Part shown: positions 51,748 through 59,089 of the stretch, in pieces
Numbering within the stretch: position 1 is the stretch's first letter
Layout of the letters: the number at the start of each line of letters is the position of its first letter
Origin: a virus
Strand: one strand, 5' to 3'
Length of the DNA: 59,089 nt
Virus record (IMG/VR): IMGVR_UViG_3300012936_000014
Location: 1 to 59,089 of that record
Translations under genes and position numbers: made by a program
The notes under the pieces: generated by a model
What the model was told of the DNA's origin: nothing
The model's input: only the letters and a program-made list of their open reading frames with translations
The model's database searches: none

Positions 51748-53202
51748 TTACATAAACTCCGCAAACTTATCTTCTTCATGCTTCTGTGCTTTGTTGTTGA
51801 AAGCATCTACATCAATGATACTAGTATACTCAGCAACTTTACCATTTGTATCTGTATACACATAGGGCATATCGATAGTAAAATCTAAGCCACCTTTTTC
51901 AACCACAGGCAACATAATGTCGTAACCTTTTTGTTTGCCTGGTTGTGCTTGAATATGAGCTTCTCTATTATCCACAAGCGATTTGATAGCGGCCGCAATC
52001 ATAAGTCCTCGATTGCTACCAGAAGTAAAGCGATGATCTTTCCACTCTGTGTATTTGCCTGATTTGGTCTTTTCAGGATATTGAGCTCTAATACCTTTGA
52101 GTACATCTGACCATACCTTACTACTTGAACTCCAACGTTCACTCATTACTTGACCAATCTTAATTAGCAAGTCATCAGTAACAGCCTTCTTGGGCATTTG
52201 TGAAAACAATTCTGTCAGTCCCCAAACAGGTGCATGATCAACTGCGGAAAAGTGCCAAGCATTGCGTACACATTTAAGAGCCATTTCAAATGCAAATCTA
52301 TTTGAGTAGTTGTCTTTGCAAAATTCTTTGAAATGTTTTTGCATATGAGCAGTGTGTTTTGTCTCTCCTGCACCTGGCGTTGCACTTTCTGGCACAGGAG
52401 TAATGTTTACATTATCAAACACACGCATAAGATTGTATGCAGGTTGATCTTCTAATTTTACATCAAGTCCTGCTTGAAGCATTGCTCTTGCACGATTATT
52501 ACGAACTTTTACAAAGTCGTAATCTGTAATCGGCACAACATCTGCATTACATGCCAAGAACTGATTGAAGTCAATGTAGGGCATGTCTTTCATACTAAAG
52601 CCTACAATAAGTGTTTTTACTCCGTGTAGTGCTAGAGCCATAGAACCTTGCATACCGTCATTTAGGAACACACGTTCTTCGTCTGATGCATAACGTCCTT
52701 TTGCACCAAACACTAGACTGCTGTCAAAGTTCATTGCAATCTCAAACATACGCCACAAGTAAATAACTCGTTGTGCTTTCATATTCATAGCAACAAGTGT
52801 TTGGTCTACAGCCAACCCATTCATAACTGCTTCATCTAAATTGTATGATTGCAGTTGTACACCGTAAAGTACAGGCTTACCTGTTTCTGGATCGATAATT
52901 GCATGTAGTGCATCTAAGGCCATTTTAAATGCAGTAACAAAGTCTACTGTACCCATTGACTCTAAGTTAAGGGCACCTTTGCTAACATTTAGATTAGGCA
53001 CATTTGCACGTTTGATTAATGAAAGTTTTCTTTGATAATCTTCAGGTTCAAGAAATTTAATAGGTGTCCTTTGTTCTTCCGGACCAAAGAAGATTGAAAG
53101 GTCTTCTCCATAAGCGGATTTAATGCTATCAGCATATCCGAAGTTAATTGATTTTTTCCAGTTGTCTACATAGTTGAATAGACTTACATATGGTTCACGC
53201 AT
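51748..53202 (-). CDS. Unrecognised 484-aa protein
   Basis: Large soluble protein with GMQGSMALALHGVKTLIVGF near residue 193 and a Lys/Ser-rich C-terminal third. No motif for a known enzyme. Early promoter and adjacency to the HNH-like gene suggest a DNA-related or host-takeover function; inference only. Confidence 0.75.
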   Translation of the reverse strand: MREPYVSLFNYVDNWKKSINFGYADSIKSAYGEDLSIFFGPEEQRTPIKFLEPEDYQRKLSLIKRANVPNLNVSKGALNLESMGTVDFVTAFKMALDALHAIIDPETGKPVLYGVQLQSYNLDEAVMNGLAVDQTLVAMNMKAQRVIYLWRMFEIAMNFDSSLVFGAKGRYASDEERVFLNDGMQGSMALALHGVKTLIVGFSMKDMPYIDFNQFLACNADVVPITDYDFVKVRNNRARAMLQAGLDVKLEDQPAYNLMRVFDNVNITPVPESATPGAGETKHTAHMQKHFKEFCKDNYSNRFAFEMALKCVRNAWHFSAVDHAPVWGLTELFSQMPKKAVTDDLLIKIGQVMSERWSSSSKVWSDVLKGIRAQYPEKTKSGKYTEWKDHRFTSGSNRGLMIAAAIKSLVDNREAHIQAQPGKQKGYDIMLPVVEKGGLDFTIDMPYVYTDTNGKVAEYTSIIDVDAFNNKAQKHEEDKFAEFM

Positions 53203-53298
53203 TTGTATACTCCTTTAGCGTTTCAAATTATAGGAACGTTTCTATGTTCCATATACAACAGGCTCATCACTATTGACTTTTTGCCTCATTGTAGTTGT

Positions 53299-53327
53299 AG
53301 TATATAATCTTTGAATCTAAATGTCAA
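53299..53327 (-). promoter_or_regulatory. Early sigma70-like promoter
   Basis: TTGACA, 17 bp, TATACT. The ~90-nt leader to ATG 53202 contains a GGAAC/GTTCC hairpin and AAAGGAG near the start. Confidence 0.75.
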
Positions 53328-54370
53328 CTAAAAAGTTGTTCGAAAGTATTGTTTGCTTGTTCCATCGCACCGTAATCTGTTGCTTCGTGTACTTCTCGTG
53401 GTACAAACAAACGATCCATATACTTTTTAATCTGCTTGTGTTTCATTCCAATATCTTGTCCAAACCACATACCTCTTTGATCTGCATTTGCGGCACGTCT
53501 TACTGCACTTACACAAACATAATCATATTTTGCCATGTAATCATACAAGTCCTGCGGATCATATCCAAACAATTGACATTGCTTAGGAACTATTTCAACT
53601 TGCACACTAGGACGACAACGTTCGATTGTGTCTTTTGCACCTTGCATTACAAGTAGTTCACTTCCTTCAACATCAATTTTTATACAATCTACATCTTGAA
53701 AATTATAACTATCAATTGTTCTTGCAGGTACAGGAACTAAATTTTGACTTTCTCTTAATTTAATATTTTCACTGTCTAATACAACATGATTATGACCGCC
53801 ATGATCCGTATGATCTAAAATATCAATTGTACCTTCGTTACGATTAGTTGCGGCAACTTCGTGTACAGTTATATCAGCAACTACATTCATAGGTTGTTGC
53901 ACACCTTTGTATGTGTACCAGCCTGATGTTGCCGATTCATCTCTGTATAGATCACCTTCAACATCTGTGCCTTTCCAATACACACCTTTTAATTGTTGTT
54001 GCTTTGCAATGTCAATATTTGCTTTCAACATTTTTAGTGTAGTCGGCGTTGGCTCAAAAGATTCAACATTCTCTGCCCACTCACTATACGCAATTGTGTT
54101 GTTGCCTACATTTGCGCCAACATCTACAATACGTTTTGCATTAGGATATATTGTACGGATCAATCTTGAGTTGTTGCCTTGATAGTATACGTTATTGCCA
54201 CTGAAACGTGGTCCTTGTAAATTATCATGTGCTAACAGCCAGTAGCATCTACCGAACTTGTTAACAACAAGTCTAAACAAAGGATCATCATATAATCCAC
54301 TTGTTTCGTTAAATCCAAAATTTTCTAAGAATTGTTCTGCTGATATTTCAGCTGTGATTTTTTGCGGCAT
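53324..54370 (-). CDS. FkbM-family methyltransferase
   Basis: 348 aa. SAM-binding motif I is IVDVGANVGNNT near residue 98, followed by ESFEPTPTTLKML, and CIKIDVEGSELLVMQGA near 228 is the FkbM C-terminal hallmark. It is probably an O- or N-methyltransferase acting on sugars or lipids. GGAGAAA ribosome site. It could modify phage or host surface glycans. Confidence 0.9.
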   Translation of the reverse strand: MPQKITAEISAEQFLENFGFNETSGLYDDPLFRLVVNKFGRCYWLLAHDNLQGPRFSGNNVYYQGNNSRLIRTIYPNAKRIVDVGANVGNNTIAYSEWAENVESFEPTPTTLKMLKANIDIAKQQQLKGVYWKGTDVEGDLYRDESATSGWYTYKGVQQPMNVVADITVHEVAATNRNEGTIDILDHTDHGGHNHVVLDSENIKLRESQNLVPVPARTIDSYNFQDVDCIKIDVEGSELLVMQGAKDTIERCRPSVQVEIVPKQCQLFGYDPQDLYDYMAKYDYVCVSAVRRAANADQRGMWFGQDIGMKHKQIKKYMDRLFVPREVHEATDYGAMEQANNTFEQLFS

Positions 54371-54405
54371 GTTATTTCTCCTATAACCAATTTTCGCTTA
54401 TATTT

Positions 54406-54843
54406 TTACTTATCTTGTGTCCAGGCTTTGTCGCCTAGTTTGTGGTGTTCAGCCCATCTGATAAACAAACCTACTTCTCTACCATGAGCTTCAATTTCCC
54501 AAGGCTGATCCCAGTATGAAACTTTGTCTGGGGAATAGGTTTTGCCTAACCAATCATAATCCTCTTTAAGTTCTTTTCGAGCATATTGTTTGACATGTAC
54601 CATTTCATGGGCTACAGTTGTAAGAAGCTTTCTTAATGATAAATTTTTATCTATTTCTAGTTCAAAGAATCTAGTTGAATCACTCAGGCAATAACCATAA
54701 GCATCATCTTTAATATCTTTAAGGGTTACTGTAATATCTAGAGTAGACATACGTGGCATAAGCATGTCGATACAATAGTTAACCATTGACTCAACATACT
54801 CTCTTTGACGTGGCTTTCCGCCTATAACTTCTACATAGTTCAT
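54406..54843 (-). CDS. SprT-like zinc metalloprotease
   Basis: 145 aa. HEMVHVKQYARKEL near residue 81 (HExxH) and WEIEAHGRE near 118 (third ligand region) are the zinc site. SprT-like proteins cleave DNA-crosslinked or other proteins. ATG 54843 lies 6 nt after the -10 hexamer of its early promoter, with no Shine-Dalgarno. Confidence 0.82.
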   Translation of the reverse strand: MNYVEVIGGKPRQREYVESMVNYCIDMLMPRMSTLDITVTLKDIKDDAYGYCLSDSTRFFELEIDKNLSLRKLLTTVAHEMVHVKQYARKELKEDYDWLGKTYSPDKVSYWDQPWEIEAHGREVGLFIRWAEHHKLGDKAWTQDK

Positions 54844-54849
54844 AATACT

Positions 54850-54878
54850 ATAATAGTATCATTGCATAAAGTTGTCAA
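54850..54878 (-). promoter_or_regulatory. Early promoter, leaderless geometry
   Basis: TTGACA, 17 bp, TATTAT, then AGTATT and ATG 54843. Confidence 0.72.
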
Positions 54879-54895
54879 CTAAAATGGTAAAATTG

Positions 54896-55069
54896 TTATT
54901 CTTTGACTTCTTCTATGATTATTGTACCTTGATCGCCCCATTTTACTCTGATTTTGGTGCCTTCTTTCCAGCCCTGAGCTTCCATTATTTCTTCTGGAAT
55001 CTTCATTAAAACCTGCTTTTCATCACCAGGAATGTCCTCAAAAATGTCTTCAACCTTGTATTCGATCAT
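54896..55069 (-). CDS. AbrB-like small DNA-binding protein
   Basis: 57 aa. QVLMKIPEEIMEAQGWKEG followed by TKIRVKWGDQGTIIIEEV matches the AbrB/SpoVT swapped-hairpin fold (antitoxin or regulator type). GGAGTAA ribosome site. A perfect TATAAATA late box is 18 nt upstream. It may repress divergent genes. Confidence 0.75.
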   Translation of the reverse strand: MIEYKVEDIFEDIPGDEKQVLMKIPEEIMEAQGWKEGTKIRVKWGDQGTIIIEEVKE

Positions 55070-55080
55070 GTTTACTCCTA

Positions 55081-55095
55081 TGCTAAATATTTATA
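55081..55095. promoter_or_regulatory. Overlapping divergent late promoters (palindromic)
   Basis: TGCTAAATA on the plus strand (55081-55089) and TATAAATA on the minus strand (55095-55088) share the palindrome TAAATATTTA. They point at ATG 55095 (plus, 5 nt away) and at the AbrB-like gene (minus). Confidence 0.6.
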
Positions 55096-55502
55096 TGCAG
55101 GACGCTTATACCAGTGCCTTTTACGGTATAATACGCGATACTCAAGATAAGCATGGATATGAATTACCAGAACATCTTGAGGCATATATCGTTATGCTTC
55201 TTGCACACCATGTTGATCGTCCTAATTTTGAACCTACCACAAGTTTTGCTGAACAATACCTACAACTCAGTTCCCGTATGAATGCAAAAACACTAGGTGA
55301 CACTTGTCTTTTTGTAACAGGTGTGTTTCCAAATTATAGAAAGATGAAAAGATCATATTATCAATCTATCGGAATAGGGTCTTACAATAGTATGAGCGGC
55401 GAACTATTTGAACAGCTCGCCACGCATTTTAATTTTCTAGGTGATTTTATAGATCTTAGTCTACGTTCTTCCAAACGTGAACTGAATAACCTTTTCCGTT
55501 AG
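55095..55502 (+). CDS. 135-aa protein, unknown function
   Basis: MQDAYTSAFYGIIRDTQDKH, then helical, ending LRSSKRELNNLFR. An RSYYQSIGIGSYNSMS segment stands out. ATG 55095 is chosen over 55032 because it is 5 nt after TGCTAAATA. The 3' end overlaps the opposing gene by 47 bp. Confidence 0.7.
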   Translation: MQDAYTSAFYGIIRDTQDKHGYELPEHLEAYIVMLLAHHVDRPNFEPTTSFAEQYLQLSSRMNAKTLGDTCLFVTGVFPNYRKMKRSYYQSIGIGSYNSMSGELFEQLATHFNFLGDFIDLSLRSSKRELNNLFR

Positions 55503-56154
55503 TGTCGCCACCACTATTATCAATTTCAACTCCGTCATATTCAATCGAAGAAATTGTATCGTCTCCATTTAGATATTCCGAAGTATAAATTTTTAGTTTC
55601 TTAGGATCGAATTCTCCTACAGTCTCTATTACACCGTCAAAGAACCCTCCTTTTTCTGCACTCCAAAATTGTAGCACATACTCGGGCTCATCAACTTCAT
55701 CAACACCCATATCTAAATCAACTTCGTTGTCATCTACCCATTCTGATAAATCTTCGCTACCAACTACCTCTGCAACATAAGATGAGTTATAATCATAGCT
55801 GTCTACCTCATCAATAGAAATATTTGCACTAGAATAATCAACACCCCATTGGTGTGTAAATCCTGTAGGTGATTCAAACCAAGGTCGAGGACCATCTTCA
55901 TCGTTAAGAAATTTCATAGATTCATCCAGTTCAGATATATGTTCGAAATCAAAATCTTCGTCTTCTGCACTTACGCAATAGTTTACTACATCACCATCGC
56001 CATTTTCTTCAATTTGATTATTCCAAAATTCATATTGATCTTTTGTAAGACTTAGGTATTCTGCTTCACCACCGTATCCGCTGATTGAAATACGATAAAA
56101 CCTTGGTCCTTTGATAGTTTCTACTAGCTCTTGTTTTTCTTCTGAAGTTGCCAT
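55456..56154 (-). CDS. 232-aa strongly acidic protein
   Basis: Asp/Glu- and Tyr-rich throughout (e.g. DFDFEHISELDES and EVDSYDYNSSYVAEV). It could be a DNA mimic or a virion protein. No motif recognised. Confidence 0.7.
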   Translation of the reverse strand: MATSEEKQELVETIKGPRFYRISISGYGGEAEYLSLTKDQYEFWNNQIEENGDGDVVNYCVSAEDEDFDFEHISELDESMKFLNDEDGPRPWFESPTGFTHQWGVDYSSANISIDEVDSYDYNSSYVAEVVGSEDLSEWVDDNEVDLDMGVDEVDEPEYVLQFWSAEKGGFFDGVIETVGEFDPKKLKIYTSEYLNGDDTISSIEYDGVEIDNSGGDTNGKGYSVHVWKNVD

Positions 56155-56697
56155 TTATATCTCCATATCGGCTGCCACAATAAAACGATCTTTTTTACTT
56201 GACAGTATTCCTGGCCTATGCCACGTTTTACCCGGAAAGATTATCCAATTGCCTACTCGCATTTCAGCAAAATACTTTCCACCATTATCTACTCCGCCCG
56301 GAGCAAATTCTGTACCTGATGTGCTTACATCTACTGTATCATCAGGCTTATTCAAATAATAGACACCACTGACAACTAAGTTTTGTTCTCTTACATGTTG
56401 ATGCCAGTAAGTGTCTCTATTTTCTTGAGTATCTAGATTGGTCATATATCCCCAACTCTTAATACTTTTGATCTGAGCTTCCTTGCCCATAAATGCAAAG
56501 CACGACCAAATAAAACTCATTTTTAAATTGATCCAATGATCTGAATTCAAACCAAATATGTTTATATTAGTTTGATAGGGAGGACTGTTATGCCAAAACT
56601 TTCCTGCTTTGACAGTGTTTTCAATATCTCGAATCATACATTGCCGAGATTGCTCGGGAATCAAACTTGTCCAATCATAACACTCGTGTATCTGCAT
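56155..56697 (-). CDS. 2OG-Fe(II) oxygenase-like protein
   Basis: 180 aa. WHQHVREQN near residue 103, VSGVYYLNKPDD near 110 and WIIFPGKTWHRPG near 150 (distal His), then RFIVAADMEI, follow the double-stranded beta-helix order of putative 2OG-Fe(II) oxygenases. It starts directly at the peroxiredoxin stop. Substrate unknown. Confidence 0.75.
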   Translation of the reverse strand: MQIHECYDWTSLIPEQSRQCMIRDIENTVKAGKFWHNSPPYQTNINIFGLNSDHWINLKMSFIWSCFAFMGKEAQIKSIKSWGYMTNLDTQENRDTYWHQHVREQNLVVSGVYYLNKPDDTVDVSTSGTEFAPGGVDNGGKYFAEMRVGNWIIFPGKTWHRPGILSSKKDRFIVAADMEI

Positions 56698-57230
56698 TAC
56701 GCACCGTTTAGATATGCAACACAGTTTTCAGGGGTAGTTTGCTCATAAGGATCATCATCTGATCCTTCATTGTTGATTCCTGGCTCCTGCCACCATTTTT
56801 CAACAACACCGTCATTTAAGATACACATGTATCTCCATGAACGCATACCAAATCCTAAATGGTTCTTGCCAATTAGCATACCCATAAAACGTGTAAAGTT
56901 TCCTGATCCATCTGGAATTACTTTTACGTTTTTGATATCTTGGGCTTTTGCCCATGCATTCATTACAAATGCATCGTTTACAGAAATACAGTAAACTTCG
57001 TCGATATCTTGATTACGGATTGCATCATAATTTTTTTCAAATCCTGGTAGTTGATATGTAGAGCAAGTAGGTGTAAATGCACCCGGCAAACTAAACAACA
57101 CTACACGTTTACCTTTGAATAAACTATCGCTAGTTACATCCTGCCAGCGAAATGGGTTAGGACCATCTATACTTTCGTCTCTAACCCTTGTGCGAAAAGT
57201 CACACATGGAGGTCTTAAACCTTCAATCAT
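56697..57230 (-). CDS. Prx5-type peroxiredoxin
   Basis: 177 aa. The peroxidatic site is FSLPGAFTPTCS near residue 55 with Cys. Further family motifs are DEVYCISVNDAFVMNAWAK near 80 and a central RSWRYMCILNDG near 133. It would reduce peroxides during infection, using glutathione or thioredoxin. GGAG ribosome site and early promoter. Confidence 0.92.
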   Translation of the reverse strand: MIEGLRPPCVTFRTRVRDESIDGPNPFRWQDVTSDSLFKGKRVVLFSLPGAFTPTCSTYQLPGFEKNYDAIRNQDIDEVYCISVNDAFVMNAWAKAQDIKNVKVIPDGSGNFTRFMGMLIGKNHLGFGMRSWRYMCILNDGVVEKWWQEPGINNEGSDDDPYEQTTPENCVAYLNGA

Positions 57231-57256
57231 AATATTAGTCTCCTAAGTTATTTTTT

Positions 57257-57285
57257 ATATTAGCAAATTTTTGTGAGAAAGTCAA
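57257..57285 (-). promoter_or_regulatory. Early sigma70-like promoter
   Basis: TTGACT, 17 bp, TAATAT; drives the peroxiredoxin-oxygenase pair. Confidence 0.78.
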
Positions 57286-57305
57286 CCTAAATATACCAAG
57301 TTAAT

Positions 57306-57314
57306 TGCTAAATA
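57306..57314 (+). promoter_or_regulatory. Plus-strand late-like box TGCTAAATA
   Basis: Same nonamer as before phoH; the leader contains GTGAGGGCG before ATG 57347. Confidence 0.5.
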
Positions 57315-57346
57315 CTTATAAGCAGAGCGTGAGGGCGTTTTGAAAT

Positions 57347-57625
57347 ATGGACTTTTTATCTTTTATAGGAGAAGTGGGCTTTCCTATTGCGGGGGCGATA
57401 GCCGCAGGCTTCTTCGTATTTACAACACTTAAATTTATCCTAAGCAGTGTCACGGGTTCAGTGAACGGTTTAAAAAACATTATAGGTGCTTTAGATAATA
57501 GAGTCCAAACAATGAATAATGATCTAGTTAAAATAGATGCATTACTTAGTTATGTCCTCAACACAAGACCAAACATAGATCGACTAGCTGCCAATGAAGG
57601 CAAGGAGGATGCACGACGTGACTAG
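57347..57625 (+). CDS. Membrane/coiled-coil protein, tandem copy 1
   Basis: 92 aa. One N-terminal membrane segment (GFPIAGAIAAGFFVFTTLKF) and a coiled tail NNDLVKIDALLSYVL. The next gene is a diverged copy. A holin-like or scaffold role is possible. Confidence 0.72.
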   Translation: MDFLSFIGEVGFPIAGAIAAGFFVFTTLKFILSSVTGSVNGLKNIIGALDNRVQTMNNDLVKIDALLSYVLNTRPNIDRLAANEGKEDARRD

Positions 57626-57950
57626 TGAATTAGCTACAGCTATCAAAGACTTTGGATTTCCAATAGTCGCGGCATGTGGATTAGGCTATTTTGTTTTTTA
57701 TGTTTGGAAATGGGTAACCACAGAAATACAACCTGTCATTGGTGAAGCAAGCTCTACACTAATTAAATTAGTTGATAGAGTACGAATGCTTGACAACGAT
57801 ATGATTAGATTAAATATGAAGTTGTCAATGGTGTTAGAATATAGAGCTAAACTGAATCCCCAAAGACAAAATGAATTACAAAGATTAGTTGACGAATATA
57901 AGTCACAAAACGAGCAATTTAATAGTACAGGGGAAAAAGATGCAAAATAA
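57618..57950 (+). CDS. Membrane/coiled-coil protein, tandem copy 2
   Basis: 110 aa from GTG 57618, which has AAGGAGG 9 nt upstream; ATG 57609 is the alternative. GFPIVAACGLGYFVFYVWKW and LDNDMIRLNMKLSMVL align with copy 1. It overlaps copy 1 by 8 bp. Confidence 0.72.
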   Translation: MTSELATAIKDFGFPIVAACGLGYFVFYVWKWVTTEIQPVIGEASSTLIKLVDRVRMLDNDMIRLNMKLSMVLEYRAKLNPQRQNELQRLVDEYKSQNEQFNSTGEKDAK

Positions 57951-58119
57951 AAACTTTGTTAAATCCTATGCTGGCATCATTAAGGATCCAAAAGGGCAAA
58001 AAATATTAGAAAGAAATTTTCATTTTTTTAAGTTGAAATCTTCAGAGGAAAAAATGCGTGTAATCAAACGTAATTTTGGCGTCAATGTTTACATACCGGA
58101 GAATGAAGATGCAGGGTGA
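57940..58119 (+). CDS. 59-aa basic protein, unknown function
   Basis: MQNKNFVKSYAGIIKDPKGQ from ATG 57940 with AGGGGA upstream. Lys/Arg-rich; overlaps both neighbours. Confidence 0.65.
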   Translation: MQNKNFVKSYAGIIKDPKGQKILERNFHFFKLKSSEEKMRVIKRNFGVNVYIPENEDAG

Positions 58120-58234
58120 AGAAAGAACATGTAAAAAATGTGGACACGGTTGCCACTGCTATCAACCAACTTGTGAGGAGTGTGTAAATGACGTCTGCAC
58201 AGGATGTGACTGCGAAAAGCCCAATTCCAATTGA
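58109..58234 (+). CDS. 41-aa protein with nine cysteines
   Basis: MQGEERTCKKCGHGCHCYQP, then more CxxC units to the end. GGAG 7 nt before ATG 58109. The Cys spacing (CxxCxxxCxC, CxxC, CxxCxC) suggests metal clusters or zinc; function unknown. It overlaps the next gene by 47 bp in another frame. Confidence 0.65.
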   Translation: MQGEERTCKKCGHGCHCYQPTCEECVNDVCTGCDCEKPNSN

Positions 58235-58352
58235 GCATTACGTAGAAAAAATTAAGGAGCACGAAGCTCGTCGTGCAAGTTGGAACGAGCGCATGGAATA
58301 TTGGAGAAATTATCGTGAACAAATGGAGTTCATGGCTAGACAGCCAAAATGA
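58188..58352 (+). CDS. 54-aa charged helical protein
   Basis: MTSAQDVTAKSPIPIEHYVE followed by a Glu/Arg/Trp-rich helix. GAGGAG 8 nt before ATG 58188. It overlaps genes on both sides. Confidence 0.6.
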   Translation: MTSAQDVTAKSPIPIEHYVEKIKEHEARRASWNERMEYWRNYREQMEFMARQPK

Positions 58353-58467
58353 TGCAACTAGGGCGTACTTTGAAACGCAAATGAAAAATGATAATCCGAT
58401 TATCTATATGAGTATGGGTATTGGTTTCTTGTTTGGGTTTATTGTCGGCGCATTAGTTTTGCTTTAA
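58315..58467 (+). CDS. 50-aa membrane protein, GTG start
   Basis: GTG 58315 has GGAG 8 nt upstream. A soluble start (NKWSSWLDSQNDATRAYFET) precedes a C-terminal membrane helix (IGFLFGFIVGALVLL). It overlaps the upstream gene by 38 bp and the opposing gene by 29 bp. Confidence 0.58.
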   Translation: MNKWSSWLDSQNDATRAYFETQMKNDNPIIYMSMGIGFLFGFIVGALVLL

Positions 58468-58639
58468 TATCACTAAGTCCAGGTTCTTCTTTTTTAATGT
58501 TAGGTGCCGGCGGAGCCTTATGACCTAACTTCATTTGCATTGCACTGATCCGTAGACGTATATTTTGCACACGTTCTTCTATAGTTGTACAAGCCGCATA
58601 TCCTTTAGCTAAACTGTCTAATCTTTCTTCTAGTGTCAT
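58439..58639 (-). CDS. 66-aa helical protein, unknown function
   Basis: MTLEERLDSLAKGYAACTTI from ATG 58639, which overlaps the cyclase stop as ATGA. Basic C-terminus. Coupled to the cyclase, so possibly a partner. Confidence 0.62.
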   Translation of the reverse strand: MTLEERLDSLAKGYAACTTIEERVQNIRLRISAMQMKLGHKAPPAPNIKKEEPGLSDIKAKLMRRQ

Positions 58640-59089
58640 TTTGTTGCCGCCACAAATACACCATTCCAATCTTTGGGTAGATCTTGTGTCTTCATATATT
58701 CACAACGTTCAATCCACATATTATAATAACCTTCTAACTTGTGATCAAAGTGTCCTTTAAGCATATTGCATTTTACAATAGCGTCATCAAATCGTTGAGC
58801 TTGATAATCTTCATGCATTTGTGTATGTTTCTTTTGTGCAGATGCCCACGCAGGACCTACATCGTCTAGCACAGTATAAATTGCAAGACCTACACTCTTT
58901 CCTTTTACTTGCAAATCATCAACTTTTAAATAAAAGAAATCATCTTTGGTTGCTTCATAAGTGTTTTCGCCTACTAACAGTAAGCAACCATATTCCTTAC
59001 ATTTAGATTCAATACGTGCCGCTGTACTTACAGCATCCCCGAGAACATCATAACTATGTCTGGCTGTTGACCCCATTTCACCAAGATAG
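58636..59089 (-). CDS. Class III adenylate/guanylate cyclase, C-terminal part
   Basis: The 5' end is outside the window; 150 residues are visible. GSTARHSYDVLGDAVSTAAR near 59075 matches the cyclase catalytic block (DxxGDxVNxxAR), with Ser at the usual Asn. LVGENTYEATKDD and QVKGKSVGLAIYTVL follow as in the family. The C-terminal tail with CNMLKGHFDHKLEGYYNM and DLPKDWNGVF resembles the region after the cyclase domain in CHASE2-type alphaproteobacterial cyclases. It would make cAMP, or be a degenerate regulator. Confidence 0.85.
   Translation of the reverse strand, partial: YLGEMGSTARHSYDVLGDAVSTAARIESKCKEYGCLLLVGENTYEATKDDFFYLKVDDLQVKGKSVGLAIYTVLDDVGPAWASAQKKHTQMHEDYQAQRFDDAIVKCNMLKGHFDHKLEGYYNMWIERCEYMKTQDLPKDWNGVFVAATK

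Noticed and set aside
53242-53289. 15-codon ORF in the leader of the 484-aa gene
   Set aside because: No ribosome site, no biased codons, and no terminator or pairing structure like that at 42164; probably chance.

Overview
The window reads as part of an AT-rich, T4-like marine myovirus genome. It carries a T4-type clamp-loader subunit, ATP-dependent DNA ligase, GroES-like co-chaperonin, PhoH, ThyX, MazG-like hydrolase, metallophosphoesterase, huge fibre proteins that share an N-terminal module, and a cluster of tRNAs. Two promoter classes can be read directly. Sigma70-like early promoters (TTGACA/T, 16-17 bp, TATAAT-like) stand before metabolism and replication genes. T4-late-like boxes (GATAAATA, CATAAATA, TATAAATA) stand before structural and lysis genes. 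Several host-like genes (7Fe ferredoxin, IscA-like protein, BI-1/YccA-like protein, 17-kDa-antigen-like protein, adenylate cyclase) suggest an alphaproteobacterial host, possibly SAR11-like. That host assignment is inference.

Layout. 1-1332 holds a cut-off fibre gene. 1342-9627 (minus) holds two unknown genes, ClpA, peptide deformylase, DnaJ, two membrane proteins, overlapping spanins, a GH19-type endolysin, a 50-aa Cys-rich protein and two unknown proteins. phoH (9781-10497) is alone on the plus strand and ends at a hairpin shared with thyX. 10509-17515 (minus) is a metabolism and replication block: thyX, 2OG oxygenases, parvulin, 7Fe ferredoxin, SGNH-like protein, clamp loader, BI-1, MazG, co-chaperonin and a DnaE fragment. 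17515-32744 holds fibre and structural genes, including a 943-aa Ig-repeat protein, a subtilisin-like protease and a 2748-aa giant. 32825-41876 holds a zinc-ribbon protein, IscA, UV endonuclease, a glycosyltransferase, QueD, structural proteins and DNA ligase.

41943-46812 is the most unusual part. It has seven tRNA genes, a class II aminoacyl-tRNA synthetase core next to an odd tRNA, and what looks like a complete transcription attenuator. In that attenuator a 15-codon leader peptide with adjacent Cys-Trp codons precedes competing hairpins and a terminator that abuts tRNA-Trp and tRNA-Cys. 46819-57230 holds ClpP, small unknown genes, phosphoesterase, a TilS-like protein, HNH protein, FkbM methyltransferase, SprT-like protease, AbrB-like protein, 2OG oxygenase and peroxiredoxin. 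57347-58467 is a plus-strand run of overlapping tiny genes, and the window ends in the 3' part of a class III adenylate cyclase.

Recurring themes. One is protein quality control: ClpA, ClpP, DnaJ, co-chaperonin, parvulin, deformylase and proteases. Another is translation support: tRNAs, synthetase-like protein, TilS-like protein, QueD and a QueC-like protein. A third is redox and iron: ferredoxin, IscA, peroxiredoxin and three 2OG oxygenases. Several start codons sit exactly where transcription should begin (5 nt after a late box or 6 nt after a -10 hexamer), which predicts leaderless mRNAs. No stretch longer than about 150 bases is without a gene or a described signal. All functions are inferred from sequence motifs; no database search was run.
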